A stretch of DNA of 64,000 nucleotides, from NCBI RefSeq assembly GCF_038446665.1, contig NZ_CP151802.1:992001-1056000 (forward strand), read 5' to 3'. Below are positions 34,844 to 43,619 of the stretch, piece after piece. Positions within the stretch are counted from its first letter, which is position 1. Each line of letters opens with the position of its first letter. Below the pieces are notes generated by a model. The model made no database searches and had not been told where the DNA came from. It saw only the letters and a program-made list of their open reading frames with translations. Position numbers and translations under genes: made by a program. This stretch comes from Lysobacter sp. FW306-1B-D06B. GTDB lineage: Bacteria > Pseudomonadota > Gammaproteobacteria > Xanthomonadales > Xanthomonadaceae.

Positions 34844-35679
34844 GCCAGGATCTCCGCCACCTCGCCAACGCCGCCCCACGCATCATGGTGGTCGATGGCT
34901 CCAAGCTGGTGCGCAAGCTCATCGGCGACGTGCTTGCGCGCGAGTTGAGCGACGCGGTCGTCGTGCCCTGCGCCGGCATCGCCGAGGCGCGTGCCGCGCT
35001 GGCTGGCGGTGCGGTCGACTTGGTGACCACGTCGCTCGTCCTGCCCGACGGTGACGGCATCGCGCTCGCCCGCGTCGTGCGCGAATCGGCGGGGCAGGCG
35101 TACGTGCCGATCATCGTCGTCTCCGGTGATGCGCAGTCGCATCTGGAATCGCGCCGCTTCACCGAGGACGTCACCGACTACTTCGACAAGGCGCTGGGCC
35201 ACAGCGCGCTGGCCGCGTTCATCCGCGGCTATGTGCAGCCGCAGCCGATCCCCGGCGCGCGCGTGCTGTACGTGGAAGACAGCAAGGTCGTCGCGCTGGC
35301 GACCAAGCGCATGCTCGAACGCCACGGCCTCACCGTGCTGCATTTCGTCGGCGTGGAAGAAGCGCTGGAGTTCCTGGAAGCCCGCCGCGGCCAGGACGAC
35401 ATCGGCTGCGACCTCGTGCTCACCGACGTCTATTTGAAGGGTGCGCTGAGCGGAAACGACCTGCTCGCGCGCCTGCGCGAGGATTTCGGCTTCGGCAAAC
35501 GCCGGCTGCCCGTGCTGGTGATGACCGGTGACGGTAACGCGGACAATCAGAGCGCGCTCATTCGCGCGGGTGCGAACGATCTGGTGCTCAAGCCGATCGA
35601 AGAGCGCCTGCTGGTGACCAAGACGCTGTTCCAGCTGCGCCTGGCGCGGTTGCCGGAGCCGACGGCACTGGACGCATGA
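34840..35679 (+). CDS. Tandem receiver-domain protein with a degenerate first receiver
   Basis: A 279-residue protein made of two CheY-like receiver domains and no output domain. The first (about residues 14-132) keeps the fold (RIMVVDGSKLVRKLIGD, SGD, FDKALG with K117), but the residue at the phosphoacceptor position is Ser65 in VDLVTTSLVLPDGDG, and the acidic pair reads D19-G20. The second (about 140-270) is intact: E146-D147, phosphoacceptor D196 in DLVLTDVYLKG, T229 and K251 in LVLKPIEE. It may be a phosphate-responsive adaptor. It overlaps ftsX and ung by four bases each (ATGA), so it is made together with the division ABC complex. Cognate kinase unknown. Confidence 0.85.
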   Translation: MSQDLRHLANAAPRIMVVDGSKLVRKLIGDVLARELSDAVVVPCAGIAEARAALAGGAVDLVTTSLVLPDGDGIALARVVRESAGQAYVPIIVVSGDAQSHLESRRFTEDVTDYFDKALGHSALAAFIRGYVQPQPIPGARVLYVEDSKVVALATKRMLERHGLTVLHFVGVEEALEFLEARRGQDDIGCDLVLTDVYLKGALSGNDLLARLREDFGFGKRRLPVLVMTGDGNADNQSALIRAGANDLVLKPIEERLLVTKTLFQLRLARLPEPTALDA

Positions 35680-36395
35680 ACGACGCGGCCGACGCGAAGG
35701 ACAAGGTCCGGCTCGAGCCGTCGTGGAAGGCGAAAGTCGGCGATTACGTGCAACTGCCGCAGATGCAGCAGCTGTCGGCCTTCCTGCGTGATCGCAAGGC
35801 GGCTGGGGCGCGGATCTTCCCGGCCGGTGCGGACATCTTCGCCGCCTTCGATGCGACGCCGTTCGACCGGGTGAAGGTCGTCATCCTCGGCCAGGACCCG
35901 TACCACGGCGCCGGCCAGGCGCATGGCCTGTGCTTCTCGGTGCAGCCGGGCGTGGCGGTGCCGCCGTCGCTGGACAACATCTTCAAGGAGATCCAGCGCG
36001 ACCTGGGCATCGCCCGGCCGGACCACGGCTGCCTGCTGCCCTGGGCGCAGCGCGGCGTGTTGCTGCTCAACGCGGTGCTGACGGTGGAAGAAGGCCGGGC
36101 CGGCGCGCATCAGGGCAAGGGCTGGGAAGGCTTCACCGACCACGTGGTCGACGTGCTCAACCGCGAGCGCGAGGGCTTGGTGTTCATGCTCTGGGGCAGC
36201 TACGCCCAGGCCAAGGGCAAGGTCATCGACCCGCGCCGCCACAAGGTCCTCAAGGCGCCGCATCCCTCGCCGCTGTCGGCGCACCGGGGGTTCATCGGCT
36301 CGGGGCACTTCTCGGCCGCCAATGAGTACCTCGTCCGCCACGGCCAGGCGCCCATCGACTGGTCGCTCCCCGCCCGGGCCGCCCTGCCGGGCTGA
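35676..36395 (+). CDS. ung: Uracil-DNA glycosylase
   Basis: A 239-residue family 1 UDG that removes uracil from DNA at the start of base-excision repair. Active-site water-activating Asp (about residue 73) in VVILGQDPYHGAGQAHGLCF, and the leucine-loop HPSPLSAHRGFIGSGHFSAA. NAVLTVEEGRAGAHQGKGWE and FMLWGSYAQAKG complete the family. Start overlaps the receiver gene stop. Last gene of the ftsE-ftsX-receiver-ung chain. Confidence 0.95.
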   Translation: MNDAADAKDKVRLEPSWKAKVGDYVQLPQMQQLSAFLRDRKAAGARIFPAGADIFAAFDATPFDRVKVVILGQDPYHGAGQAHGLCFSVQPGVAVPPSLDNIFKEIQRDLGIARPDHGCLLPWAQRGVLLLNAVLTVEEGRAGAHQGKGWEGFTDHVVDVLNREREGLVFMLWGSYAQAKGKVIDPRRHKVLKAPHPSPLSAHRGFIGSGHFSAANEYLVRHGQAPIDWSLPARAALPG

Positions 36396-36405
36396 GCGGG
36401 CCGGT

Positions 36406-36432
36406 GAACTTTCGGCCCGGATCCGGGTCTAT
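36406..36432 (+). promoter_or_regulatory. Putative sigma-E promoter upstream of rpoH
   Basis: GAACTT (36406-36411), 15-base spacer, GTCTAT (36427-36432). This fits the ECF sigma-E pattern described in enterics and Xanthomonas (GAACTT, about 15-17 bases, GTC or TCTGA) except for the last position. rpoH is a known sigma-E target in several gammaproteobacteria. A start here would give a leader of about 180 bases. Confidence 0.5.
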
Positions 36433-36608
36433 CTACGGTCGCCAAGGTTCAGGGCGACACCCCCGATGGCCGGTCGCCCCGGTGCTCCCAAGTGATTGAT
36501 CTGTAAAGATCGATACCGAATGTTGGGCGTATCCTGAGGCTCCCCGTTTGTCCCACCCATGAAACACTGAGGCCCTTTCGACCTTTAGCAGAGCCCCATA
36601 TCGACTGC

Positions 36609-36614
36609 TAAGAT
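36609..36614 (+). promoter_or_regulatory. Putative -10 element of rpoH (leaderless arrangement)
   Basis: TAAGAT ends seven bases before the rpoH ATG at 36622, with no ribosome site between. Confidence 0.42.
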
Positions 36615-36621
36615 TGCCCCC

Positions 36622-37497
36622 ATGACCCAGAACAGCCTGACCCTCCCCCTGGTTACCAACAACCTCCCGGTGCCGAGTGCGCTCGGTTCGCTGGACGCCT
36701 ACGTCAACGCTGTGCATCGCATCCCGGTGCTTACCGCCGAGAACGAGCAGGTGCTGGCGCGTCGCTTCCGCGACGAGCAGGACCTCGACGCCGCCCGCGA
36801 GCTGGTGCATTCCCACCTGCGTTTCGTCGTGCATGTCGCCCGTGGCTATAACGGTTACGGCCTGCAGATCGGCGACCTGATCCAGGAAGGCAACATCGGC
36901 CTGATGAAGGCGGTCAAGCGCTTCGACCCGGAACAGGGCGTGCGCCTGGTGTCCTTCGCGGTCCACTGGATCCGCGCCGAGATGCACGAGTTCATCCTCA
37001 AGAACTGGCGCATCGTGAAGGTCGCCACGACCAAGGCGCAGCGCAAGCTCTTCTTCAACCTGCGCAAGTCCAAGACCCGCCTGGGCTGGATGAATGCCGA
37101 GGAAGTCCGTGCCGTCGCCCAGGACCTGAACGTCTCCGAGCGCGAAGTGCTCGAGATGGAATCGCGCCTGTCGGGCCGCGACATCGGTTTCGATGCGCCG
37201 GACGATGACGACGACAACGCTCCGCCGTCGCCGGTCGCGTACCTGCGCACCGACGCCGAGGATCCGTCGCAGACCTACGAGCGCGAGGACGAAGAGGACA
37301 ACCACCTCGCCCTGCTGCGCGAAGGCCTGTCGGGTCTGGATCAGCGCTCGCGCGATATCGTCAAGCGCCGCTGGCTGGATTCGGAAAGCAAGATCACGCT
37401 GCAGGAACTGGCCGACGAATACGGCGTCAGCGCCGAACGCATCCGCCAGATCGAAGCCAACGCGCTGAAGAAGATGCGCGCGCTGTTCGCGGCGTAA
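36622..37497 (+). CDS. rpoH: RNA polymerase heat-shock sigma factor (sigma-32)
   Basis: A 291-residue group 3 sigma factor directing transcription of chaperones and proteases. Region 1.2 ([15 protein letters not shown]), region 2 ([60 protein letters not shown]), the RpoH box [19 protein letters not shown] and region 4 helix-turn-helix ([20 protein letters not shown]) are all present. Length matches E. coli (284 aa). Between regions 3 and 4 sits an acidic insertion ([12 protein letters not shown]). Preceded by a sigma-E-like promoter and a near -10, and followed by a strong terminator. Confidence 0.97.
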   Translation: MTQNSLTLPLVTNNLPVPSALGSLDAYVNAVHRIPVLTAENEQVLARRFRDEQDLDAARELVHSHLRFVVHVARGYNGYGLQIGDLIQEGNIGLMKAVKRFDPEQGVRLVSFAVHWIRAEMHEFILKNWRIVKVATTKAQRKLFFNLRKSKTRLGWMNAEEVRAVAQDLNVSEREVLEMESRLSGRDIGFDAPDDDDDNAPPSPVAYLRTDAEDPSQTYEREDEEDNHLALLREGLSGLDQRSRDIVKRRWLDSESKITLQELADEYGVSAERIRQIEANALKKMRALFAA

Positions 37498-37520
37498 GGC
37501 GACGCTTCAAGCGATGCACG

Positions 37521-37548
37521 GAACGGCCCGGGAAACCGGGCCGTTTTC
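37521..37548 (+). terminator. Intrinsic terminator of rpoH
   Basis: AACGGCCCGG, loop GAAA, CCGGGCCGTTTTC, starting 24 bases after the stop codon. Confidence 0.92.
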
Positions 37549-37645
37549 GTTTGCGCCGCGTCCGGGCGACGGATGTGATCGCAAGGATCGGATATCGCCC
37601 CGCACACTGGGGCGCGAGCATGGCGGCATCCATCGGGAGCCCGCC

Positions 37646-38113
37646 ATGTTCCGCATCCACGCCTTGCCCGCAGCGCAGTTCCAGCCGTTGTTTTCCCTGT
37701 CCGACGAAGAACTCGCCGCGCACGACATCGTCCGCGTCACCGCCGACGCACCGAACGGCTTCCCGTGTCGCGTCGGTCTGCGCGATGCCGAGCCCGGCGA
37801 GCGGCTGCTGCTGCTTCCATACGAGCACCATGCTGTCGCTTCACCCTACCGGGGCTCGGGCGCGATCTACGTGCGCGAGCACGCGGCGGAGGCCTCACCG
37901 CCGGCCGATGAAGTCCCGGAGCAGTTGCGTCGCCGATTGCTGTCGGTTCGCGCCTACGGCGCCGACGGCATGATGCGCATCGCCGATGTCGTCGACGGGC
38001 AGCAGATCGAAACGCTCATCGCCCGCTTCTTCGACATGCCGGGCGTCGAATACCTGCACGTGCACTACGCCAGGTATGGCTGTTACGCGTGCCGCATCAC
38101 ACGCGAGGTTTAG
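37646..38113 (+). CDS. DUF1203 family protein
   Basis: A 155-residue soluble protein: MFRIHALPAAQFQPLFSLSD, DAPNGFPCRVGLRDAEPGER, LLLPYEHHAVASPYRGSGAI and VEYLHVHYARYGCYACRI. These match DUF1203, uncharacterised proteins related to a domain also called YcfA-unrelated "DUF1203" in Xanthomonas and rhizobia; no function is established. GGGAG lies seven bases upstream of the ATG. Its stop TAG overlaps the last bases of the convergent ndh gene by four bases (38110-38113). Confidence 0.8.
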   Translation: MFRIHALPAAQFQPLFSLSDEELAAHDIVRVTADAPNGFPCRVGLRDAEPGERLLLLPYEHHAVASPYRGSGAIYVREHAAEASPPADEVPEQLRRRLLSVRAYGADGMMRIADVVDGQQIETLIARFFDMPGVEYLHVHYARYGCYACRITREV

Positions 38114-39381
38114 CGCGCCGGTGGCGATCGCTCGCCACCCAGGATGATCCGCGCATGCCGCTGGTAGCTCCAGTAAGACCACGCCCAGTTGAGCAGGACG
38201 ATGAGCCGGTTGCGGAAGCCGATCAGGAAGAACACGTGCGCGGCCAGCCAGAACCACCAGGCAAGCAGGCCGGAGAGCTTGAAGCCGTGCAGGTCGACGA
38301 CCGCCGCCATGCGGCCGATCGTGGCGAGGTTGCCGAAGTCCCGATAGCGGAATGCCGGCGCGGGTTTGCCGGCGAGTCGCGCCTGGATCGCCTGCGCAAC
38401 ATGCGCGCCCATCTGCTTCGCGGCCGGCGCGATGCCGGGCACCGGCTTGCCGTTCTGCTGCACGCTGGCGAGATCGCCGGCGATGAAGATCTCCGGGTGG
38501 CCCGGCACGCTGAGGTCCGCTTCCAGCGGCACGCGACCGGCGCGATCACGCGGCACGTCGAGCAGCGCGCCCAGCGGTGATGCTGCGACGCCGGCGGCCC
38601 ACAGTACCGTGCGCGCGGGAACGAACGTGTTGCCGAGCGTGTAGCCGTTGGCATCGATCGCGCTGACCGGCGTGCCCGTGACGACCTCGACGCCGAGCTT
38701 GTGCAGCTGCATGCGTGCGCGTTCGGACAGCGATTCCGGGAACGAGGCGAGCACGCGCGGCCCCGCTTCGATCAGCCGCACTTTCGCGTGCGAGGGATCG
38801 ATGTTGCGGAACTCGCGCTTGAGCGTGTGCCGCGCGATCTCCGCCAACGTGCCCGCCAGCTCGACGCCGGTCGGACCGCCGCCGACGACCGCGAAACTGA
38901 GCCACGCTTCGCGCTCGGCGGGATCCTCACAGACTTCGGCGCGTTCGAAGGCGAGCAGCAGCCTGCGGCGGATCGCCAGCGCGTCGTCCAGCGTCTTCAG
39001 CCCCGGCGCATCCTGGCTCCATTCGTCATGACCGAAGTAGGCATGCGTCGCCCCGCTGGCGAGCAACAGATAGTCGTAGGTTTCGGCATCGCCGTCGGCC
39101 AGCGACACCGTACGCGCCTGCGTGTCGATGCCGACCACTTCGCCCAACCTTACTTCGACGTTGCGCTGGTTGCGCAGGATGTGGCGCAGCGGTGCGGCGA
39201 TGTCAGGCGAGGACAGGCCGGCGGTCGCCACCTGGTACAGCAGCGGCTGGAAGAGGTGATGGTTGCGGCGGTCGATCAGCGTGATGCGCACGTCGCTGCG
39301 AGCCAGCGCGCGCGTCGCCCAGAGACCGCCGAAGCCGCCACCCACGATGATGACGTGCGGTTGCGTCGAGGTGTCGGTCAT
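38110..39381 (-). CDS. ndh: Type II NADH:quinone oxidoreductase (NDH-2)
   Basis: A 423-residue peripheral-membrane flavoprotein passing electrons from NADH to quinone without proton pumping. FAD site VIIVGGGFGGLWATRALA at residues 10-27, LFQPLLYQVATAGLSSPDIA (quinone-site region), NADH site FAVVGGGPTGVELAGTLAEI, and AGDLASV for the flavin tail. The C-terminal segment (LLAWWFWLAAHVFFLIGFRN) forms the membrane anchor. Its ATG overlaps the stop of the upstream transporter gene (ATGA). Together with the bd oxidase at 18.6-21 kb this would give a non-coupled electron route. Confidence 0.93.
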   Translation of the reverse strand: MTDTSTQPHVIIVGGGFGGLWATRALARSDVRITLIDRRNHHLFQPLLYQVATAGLSSPDIAAPLRHILRNQRNVEVRLGEVVGIDTQARTVSLADGDAETYDYLLLASGATHAYFGHDEWSQDAPGLKTLDDALAIRRRLLLAFERAEVCEDPAEREAWLSFAVVGGGPTGVELAGTLAEIARHTLKREFRNIDPSHAKVRLIEAGPRVLASFPESLSERARMQLHKLGVEVVTGTPVSAIDANGYTLGNTFVPARTVLWAAGVAASPLGALLDVPRDRAGRVPLEADLSVPGHPEIFIAGDLASVQQNGKPVPGIAPAAKQMGAHVAQAIQARLAGKPAPAFRYRDFGNLATIGRMAAVVDLHGFKLSGLLAWWFWLAAHVFFLIGFRNRLIVLLNWAWSYWSYQRHARIILGGERSPPAR

Positions 39382-40724
39382 GCGCTTGTCCGTTGTCTTG
39401 TGTCGGTATCGACGGGGTCGGTGAGGTCGTAGTCGCGGTCGATGCGCGAGTGCAGCTTGGTGTCGCGCATCAGGGCATAAACGCCGAGCGAAACCGCGAC
39501 GCATGCCGTCACGTAAACGTAGAACCACGACTCGTGCCCCGCCTGCTTGAACCACAGCGCGATGTACTCCGCGGTGCCGCCGAACAGCGACACCGTGAGT
39601 GCGTACGGCAGGCCGACGCCGAGCGCACGGATGTGTGCGGGGAACAACTCCGCCTTCACCACTGCGTTGATCGAGGTGTAGCCGCTCACGATCAACAAGC
39701 CCGACATCACCCACAGGAACGCTTCGAGCACGGTGCGCGCATGTGCGATGCCGCTGAGGATGGTGTAGGTGAACAAGGTGCCGAGCACGCCGAAGGCGAT
39801 CAGGATCGGCCGTCGTCCGGTGCGATCCGACAAGGCCCCCACCAGCGGCTGCAACAGCATGAACACGAACAGCGAAGCCGCCGAGATCAGCGTCGCATCG
39901 GCCTTGCTGAAGCCGCCGGTGTTGACCAGGAACTTCTGCGGGTACGTGGTGAAGGTGTAGAACGAGAGCGTGCCGCCCATCGTCAGCCCGATGACGGTGA
40001 GCACTTCGCGCGGATGCTGCATCAGCACGCGAAGGCTTCCGCGCTGCGCGTGGTCACGTGAGCGTGCGGCGGCGAACGACTCGGTTTCCTGCATGCCGCG
40101 CCGCAGCCACAGCGCCGTCACCGCGCACAACGCGCCGACGACGAACGGAATGCGCCAGCCCCAGTCGTGGAGCTGCTCCTCGGTGAGGAACGCGCGCTGG
40201 AGCACGACGAGCAGCGCCAGCGCGATCAGTTGGCCCATCACCAGCGTCACGTACTGGAAGCTGGACCAGAAGCCGCGGTGCTTCGACTGCGCCATCTCGC
40301 TCAGGTAGGTCGCGGACGTGCCGTACTCGCCGCCGACGCTCAGGCCCTGCAGCAATCGCGCGAACACCAGCAACGCCGGCGCCGCGATGCCGATGCGCTC
40401 GTGCCCCGGTGCGATCGCGATCAGCAGCGAGCCGGCGCACATCAGCAGGACCGACAGCATCAGCGCGGCTTTGCGCCCGTGGCGATCGGCATACAGGCCC
40501 AGCAGCCAGCCGCCGACGGGGCGCATCAGGAAGCCGACCGCGAACACCGCCGCCGTGTCCAGCAGCTGCGCGGTGGTGTCGCCCTTGGGGAAGAAATGCG
40601 GTGCGAAGTAGATCGCGAAAGCGGAGTAGGCGTACCAGTCGTACCACTCCACCAGATTGCCGACCGAACCGCTGAAGATGCTGCGCAGGCGCTGGGTGGG
40701 TGTCATCGGGGCGGTGGCATCCAT
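39378..40724 (-). CDS. MHS-family MFS transporter (alpha-ketoglutarate permease-like)
   Basis: A 448-residue inner-membrane symporter with twelve helices. The start (RSIFSGSVGNLVEWYDWYAY), FLMRPVGGWLLGLYADRHGR, SVGGEYGTSATYLSEMA and LFPAHIRALGVGLPYALTVS are hallmarks of the metabolite:H+ symporter group, closest in pattern to KgtP/ProP-like permeases. Substrate is likely a di- or tricarboxylate such as 2-oxoglutarate, by family only. Overlaps ndh by four bases, so co-translation with the NADH dehydrogenase is probable. Confidence 0.88.
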   Translation of the reverse strand: MDATAPMTPTQRLRSIFSGSVGNLVEWYDWYAYSAFAIYFAPHFFPKGDTTAQLLDTAAVFAVGFLMRPVGGWLLGLYADRHGRKAALMLSVLLMCAGSLLIAIAPGHERIGIAAPALLVFARLLQGLSVGGEYGTSATYLSEMAQSKHRGFWSSFQYVTLVMGQLIALALLVVLQRAFLTEEQLHDWGWRIPFVVGALCAVTALWLRRGMQETESFAAARSRDHAQRGSLRVLMQHPREVLTVIGLTMGGTLSFYTFTTYPQKFLVNTGGFSKADATLISAASLFVFMLLQPLVGALSDRTGRRPILIAFGVLGTLFTYTILSGIAHARTVLEAFLWVMSGLLIVSGYTSINAVVKAELFPAHIRALGVGLPYALTVSLFGGTAEYIALWFKQAGHESWFYVYVTACVAVSLGVYALMRDTKLHSRIDRDYDLTDPVDTDTRQRTSA

Positions 40725-40786
40725 GCGGGCAAGTTTGCCCGAATCGGCGCGCGTGCGCCTTGGCGCACGGTGATCGTCGCCGTGAT

Positions 40787-40863
40787 GTAGCTCGGGTAAG
40801 CGCAGCGCACCCGGGGCGCCGTCACGCTCACGTACCCGGGTGCGCTGCGCTTACCCGGGCTAC
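40787..40863. repeat. Long inverted repeat GTAGCYCGGGTAAGCGCAGC
   Basis: Two arms of about 29 bases (40787-40815 and 40835-40863) read GTAGCTCGGGTAAGCGCAGC-GCACCCGGG and its reverse complement with one mismatch. A dispersed element of this kind is common in gammaproteobacterial spacers. It sits between the transporter promoter region and transaldolase. Confidence 0.9.
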
Positions 40864-40894
40864 ACATGCGAAAAGTGATGGTTCCCGAAAAGCA

Positions 40895-40918
40895 AAAGCC
40901 CGGCCGAAGCCGGGCTTT
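40895..40918 (-). terminator. Intrinsic terminator of transaldolase gene
   Basis: AAAGCCCGGC, loop CGAA, GCCGGGCTTT; 20 bases beyond the tal stop codon on the minus strand. Symmetric, so usable in both directions. Confidence 0.88.
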
Positions 40919-40938
40919 CGATCAACCGCCGGAAGGCC

Positions 40939-41892
40939 TCAGCCCCCCAGCCGCTCCGCCAGCATCGCCTCCAGCTTGCGCTGGTCGGCGGCGAACTTGC
41001 GGATACCGTCGGCGAGCTTGTCGGTCGCCATCGCATCCTCGTTGTGCTGCCAGCGGAAGGCCGCCTCGTCCATGCGCGCCGGTGCCGGCGCACGCTCGCC
41101 GTTGTCCACCAGTGCACGCGGCACGTCGCCGCTGCCGTTGGCCAGGTCGTTGAGCAGGTCAGGCGAGATCGTCAGCCGGTCGCAGCCGGCCAGTGCGAGC
41201 ACCTGCCCGGTGTTGCGGAAGCTTGCGCCCATCACCACCGTGTTGAAGCCGTGGCGCTTGTAGTGGTGCCAGATGCGCGTCACCGACTGCACGCCCGGGT
41301 CGTCCTGCGGCGTGGCGGGCTTTTCGGCGCCGTTGGCCAGGTACCAGTCGTAGATGCGGCCGACGAAGGGCGAGATCAGGAACACGCCCGCCTCGGCGCA
41401 GGCCACGGCCTGGGCGAAGGAGAACAGCAGGGTGAGGTTGCAGTTGACGCCTTCACGCTCCAGTTGCTCGGCCGCGCGGATGCCTTCCCACGTGGAGGCG
41501 ATCTTGATCAGCAGCCGCTCGCGGCCGATGCCGACCTGCTCGTACAGCGCGACCAGCTTGCGCGCCTGCGCCAGCGTGGCCGCCGTGTCGAAGCTGTGGC
41601 GCGCGTCCACTTCGGTGGACACGCGGCCGGGGACGAGCTTGAGGATCTCCACGCCCACCGTGACCGCCAGCAGATCGGCGGCGTCGGCGACGCGGGCGGC
41701 CAGGTCGGTGCCGCGCGCCTGCGAGATCGCCGAGTCGATCAGCGGCGCATAGCGCGACGAAGAGGCCGCCTTGAGCAGCAGCGACGGGTTGGTGGTGGCG
41801 TCGAGCGGGTGGAAGCGGGCGATGGCGTCGATGTCGCCGGTGTCGGCGACGACCGCCGACAGGGCGCGGAGCTGTTCGAGCTGGTTGGTCAT
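40939..41892 (-). CDS. tal: Transaldolase
   Basis: A 317-residue cytoplasmic enzyme of the non-oxidative pentose phosphate pathway (sedoheptulose-7-P plus glyceraldehyde-3-P to erythrose-4-P plus fructose-6-P). Schiff-base Lys130 in [33 protein letters not shown] near the start, and [20 protein letters not shown] and [19 protein letters not shown] later. Length equals E. coli TalB (317 aa). The ATG at 41890-41892 fits the family; a terminator follows the gene. Confidence 0.96.
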   Translation of the reverse strand: MTNQLEQLRALSAVVADTGDIDAIARFHPLDATTNPSLLLKAASSSRYAPLIDSAISQARGTDLAARVADAADLLAVTVGVEILKLVPGRVSTEVDARHSFDTAATLAQARKLVALYEQVGIGRERLLIKIASTWEGIRAAEQLEREGVNCNLTLLFSFAQAVACAEAGVFLISPFVGRIYDWYLANGAEKPATPQDDPGVQSVTRIWHHYKRHGFNTVVMGASFRNTGQVLALAGCDRLTISPDLLNDLANGSGDVPRALVDNGERAPAPARMDEAAFRWQHNEDAMATDKLADGIRKFAADQRKLEAMLAERLGG

Positions 41893-41951
41893 GGCGTGGT
41901 TCGTGGGGTAGTCGATGAGTGCCGCCCCATTGTGCGCGAAGGGGCGGGGCC

Positions 41952-41963
41952 GGGGTAGCGCTA
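41952..41963. promoter_or_regulatory. Palindrome GGTAGCGCTACC upstream of tal
   Basis: A perfect 12-base palindrome 60 bases upstream of the tal start codon, in the 167-base divergent spacer with the NYN gene. It may be an operator or a repeat remnant; no regulator can be assigned. Confidence 0.3.
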
Positions 41964-42059
41964 CCAGGGCCCCGGGGAGCGTGACACCGCACACGGGGAG
42001 CGTGCGCTAGGCTGGCCTGCGTCGCCGCCTCCCGCAGCCCCTCACCGGAACCCCGCGCC

Positions 42060-42821
42060 ATGGCCGAACCCGAGCGCCGCATCGCCCTGCTGATCGACGC
42101 CGACAACGCGCCGGCGGCCAAGATCGACGTGATCCTGGGCGAGGTCGCCCGGCACGGCGTGGCCAACGTCCGCCGCGCCTACGGCAACTGGAAGAGTCCG
42201 CATCTCAAAAGCTGGGAGGCGACGCTGCACGAGTACGCGATCCGCCCGATCCAGCAGTTCGCCTACAGCACCGGCAAGAACGCTTCCGACATGGCGATGG
42301 TGATCGACGCCATGGACCTGCTGTACGCGCGCAACCTCGACGGCTTCGCCATCGTGTCCAGCGATGCCGACTTCACTCCGCTGGTGATGCGCCTGCTCAC
42401 CGATGGCGTGAAGGTGTATGGCTTCGGCGAGAAGAAGACACCCGAAGCCTTCGTCAACGCGTGCTCCAAGTTCACCTATCTGGAAGCGCTGGGCATACCC
42501 GCTGCGGTGGGAAACGGTGCAGAGCCCAAGCCGAAGGACAAGCAGGAGCTGCGAAGCGATACCCGCCTGCTACAGATGCTGCGAAGCGCGGTCGATGCGG
42601 CGAGCGATGAAGAGGGCTGGGCGCGCCTGAGCACGGTCGGCAGCCAGATCGGCAACCAGGCCTCGTTCGATTCGCGCAACTACGGCTATGGAAAGTTGAT
42701 CAACCTGATCGAGGCGATCGGCCTGTTCGAAGTCAGGCGGGAGCAGCTGAACGTCTGGATCCGCGAGAAGAAGAAGGGCAAGCCGCGGGCGAAGGCGGTC
42801 GGTTCGAAGGACCCCACGTAG
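42060..42821 (+). CDS. NYN-domain RNase-like protein with C-terminal LOTUS/OST-HTH domain
   Basis: A 253-residue protein. The N-terminal NYN (PIN-like) domain has the acidic metal site: D13 and D15 in LLIDADNAPAAK, S-D in NASDMAMVIDAMDLLY and SSDADFTPL; GFGEKKTPEAFVNACSKFTY is also typical. The C-terminal domain (about residues 165-240; LLQMLRSAVDAASDEEGWAR, LSTVGSQIGNQ, YGKLINLIEAIGLFEV) matches the LOTUS/OST-HTH RNA-binding fold. The combination suggests a structured-RNA nuclease or RNA-binding protein. Biological target unknown. Divergent from transaldolase. Confidence 0.88.
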   Translation: MAEPERRIALLIDADNAPAAKIDVILGEVARHGVANVRRAYGNWKSPHLKSWEATLHEYAIRPIQQFAYSTGKNASDMAMVIDAMDLLYARNLDGFAIVSSDADFTPLVMRLLTDGVKVYGFGEKKTPEAFVNACSKFTYLEALGIPAAVGNGAEPKPKDKQELRSDTRLLQMLRSAVDAASDEEGWARLSTVGSQIGNQASFDSRNYGYGKLINLIEAIGLFEVRREQLNVWIREKKKGKPRAKAVGSKDPT

Positions 42822-42859
42822 CTCGGCGTCCCTTGCCGGGGCACTAACGCCCGCACGCC

Positions 42860-42865
42860 TAGACT
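42860..42865 (+). promoter_or_regulatory. Putative -10 element of pcm-like gene (leaderless arrangement)
   Basis: TAGACT ends seven bases before the ATG at 42873. The same hexamer and nearly the same spacing occur at priA. Confidence 0.4.
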
Positions 42866-42872
42866 CGCCGCC

Positions 42873-43619
42873 ATGTACGGCGGCATGGCCCTGGGCGGAG
42901 TTGCGCATCGCTGCGCGATGGCGGCGGCGGTGTTCTTCGCGATGGAGGCTGCGTTCGCGCAGCCGGCCGATCCCTATGCCGCATCGCGCGCCGCGCTGAT
43001 CGCCGAACTGCGCGAACAGTCGCGTGCCGATGCCGGCACGGCGACGCGGATCGATCCGGCCGTGCTGCGCATCCTCGCCCGCGTGCCGCGCCACGAGTAC
43101 GTCCCGGCCTCGGAACGACGCGACGCCTACGAAAACCGTCCGCTCGGCATCGGCTACGGCCAGACCATCTCGCAGCCGTACATCGTCGCGCTCATGACGA
43201 CGCTGGCGCAGCCGCGCGCGGGCCAGGCGGTGCTGGAGATCGGCACGGGCTCGGGCTATCAGGCCGCGGTGCTCGCCGAAACGGGCGCCAAGGTCCACAC
43301 GATCGAGATCGTCGCGCCACTGGCAACGCAGGCCGCGCAGCGCCTGCGCCGCTATCCCAACGTCACCACGCGCACCGCCGACGGCTACTACGGATGGAAG
43401 GAACACGCGCCGTTCGATGCGATCGTCGTGACGGCCGCGGCGTCGTCGATTCCGCCGCCGCTGGTGGAGCAGCTCAAGCCCGGTGGCCGCATGGTCATCC
43501 CGGTCGGAAGCAGCTTCTTCACCCAGACGCTGCTGCTCGTGGAGAAGGACGAACGCGCTCGCGTGCGCACGCGGCAGATCCTGCCCGTGCGTTTCGTGCC
43601 GCTGACGGGTGGGCCGTGA
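42873..43619 (+). CDS. pcm: Secreted protein-L-isoaspartate O-methyltransferase
   Basis: A 248-residue PCMT-family enzyme, which methylates isoaspartyl residues to start protein repair. Core motifs: VPRHEYVPASERRDAYENRP, LGIGYGQTISQPYIVALMT, SAM-binding VLEIGTGSGYQAAVLAE (about residues 113-129) and QLKPGGRMVIPVG. Unlike cytosolic Pcm it begins with a signal peptide (HRCAMAAAVFFAMEAAFA-QP, cleavage near residue 29), so it should act in the periplasm. Such exported variants are known, but how SAM reaches them is unclear. The stop overlaps the GTG of the next gene (GTGA), coupling it to a membrane SAM-fold protein. Confidence 0.87.
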   Translation: MYGGMALGGVAHRCAMAAAVFFAMEAAFAQPADPYAASRAALIAELREQSRADAGTATRIDPAVLRILARVPRHEYVPASERRDAYENRPLGIGYGQTISQPYIVALMTTLAQPRAGQAVLEIGTGSGYQAAVLAETGAKVHTIEIVAPLATQAAQRLRRYPNVTTRTADGYYGWKEHAPFDAIVVTAAASSIPPPLVEQLKPGGRMVIPVGSSFFTQTLLLVEKDERARVRTRQILPVRFVPLTGGP

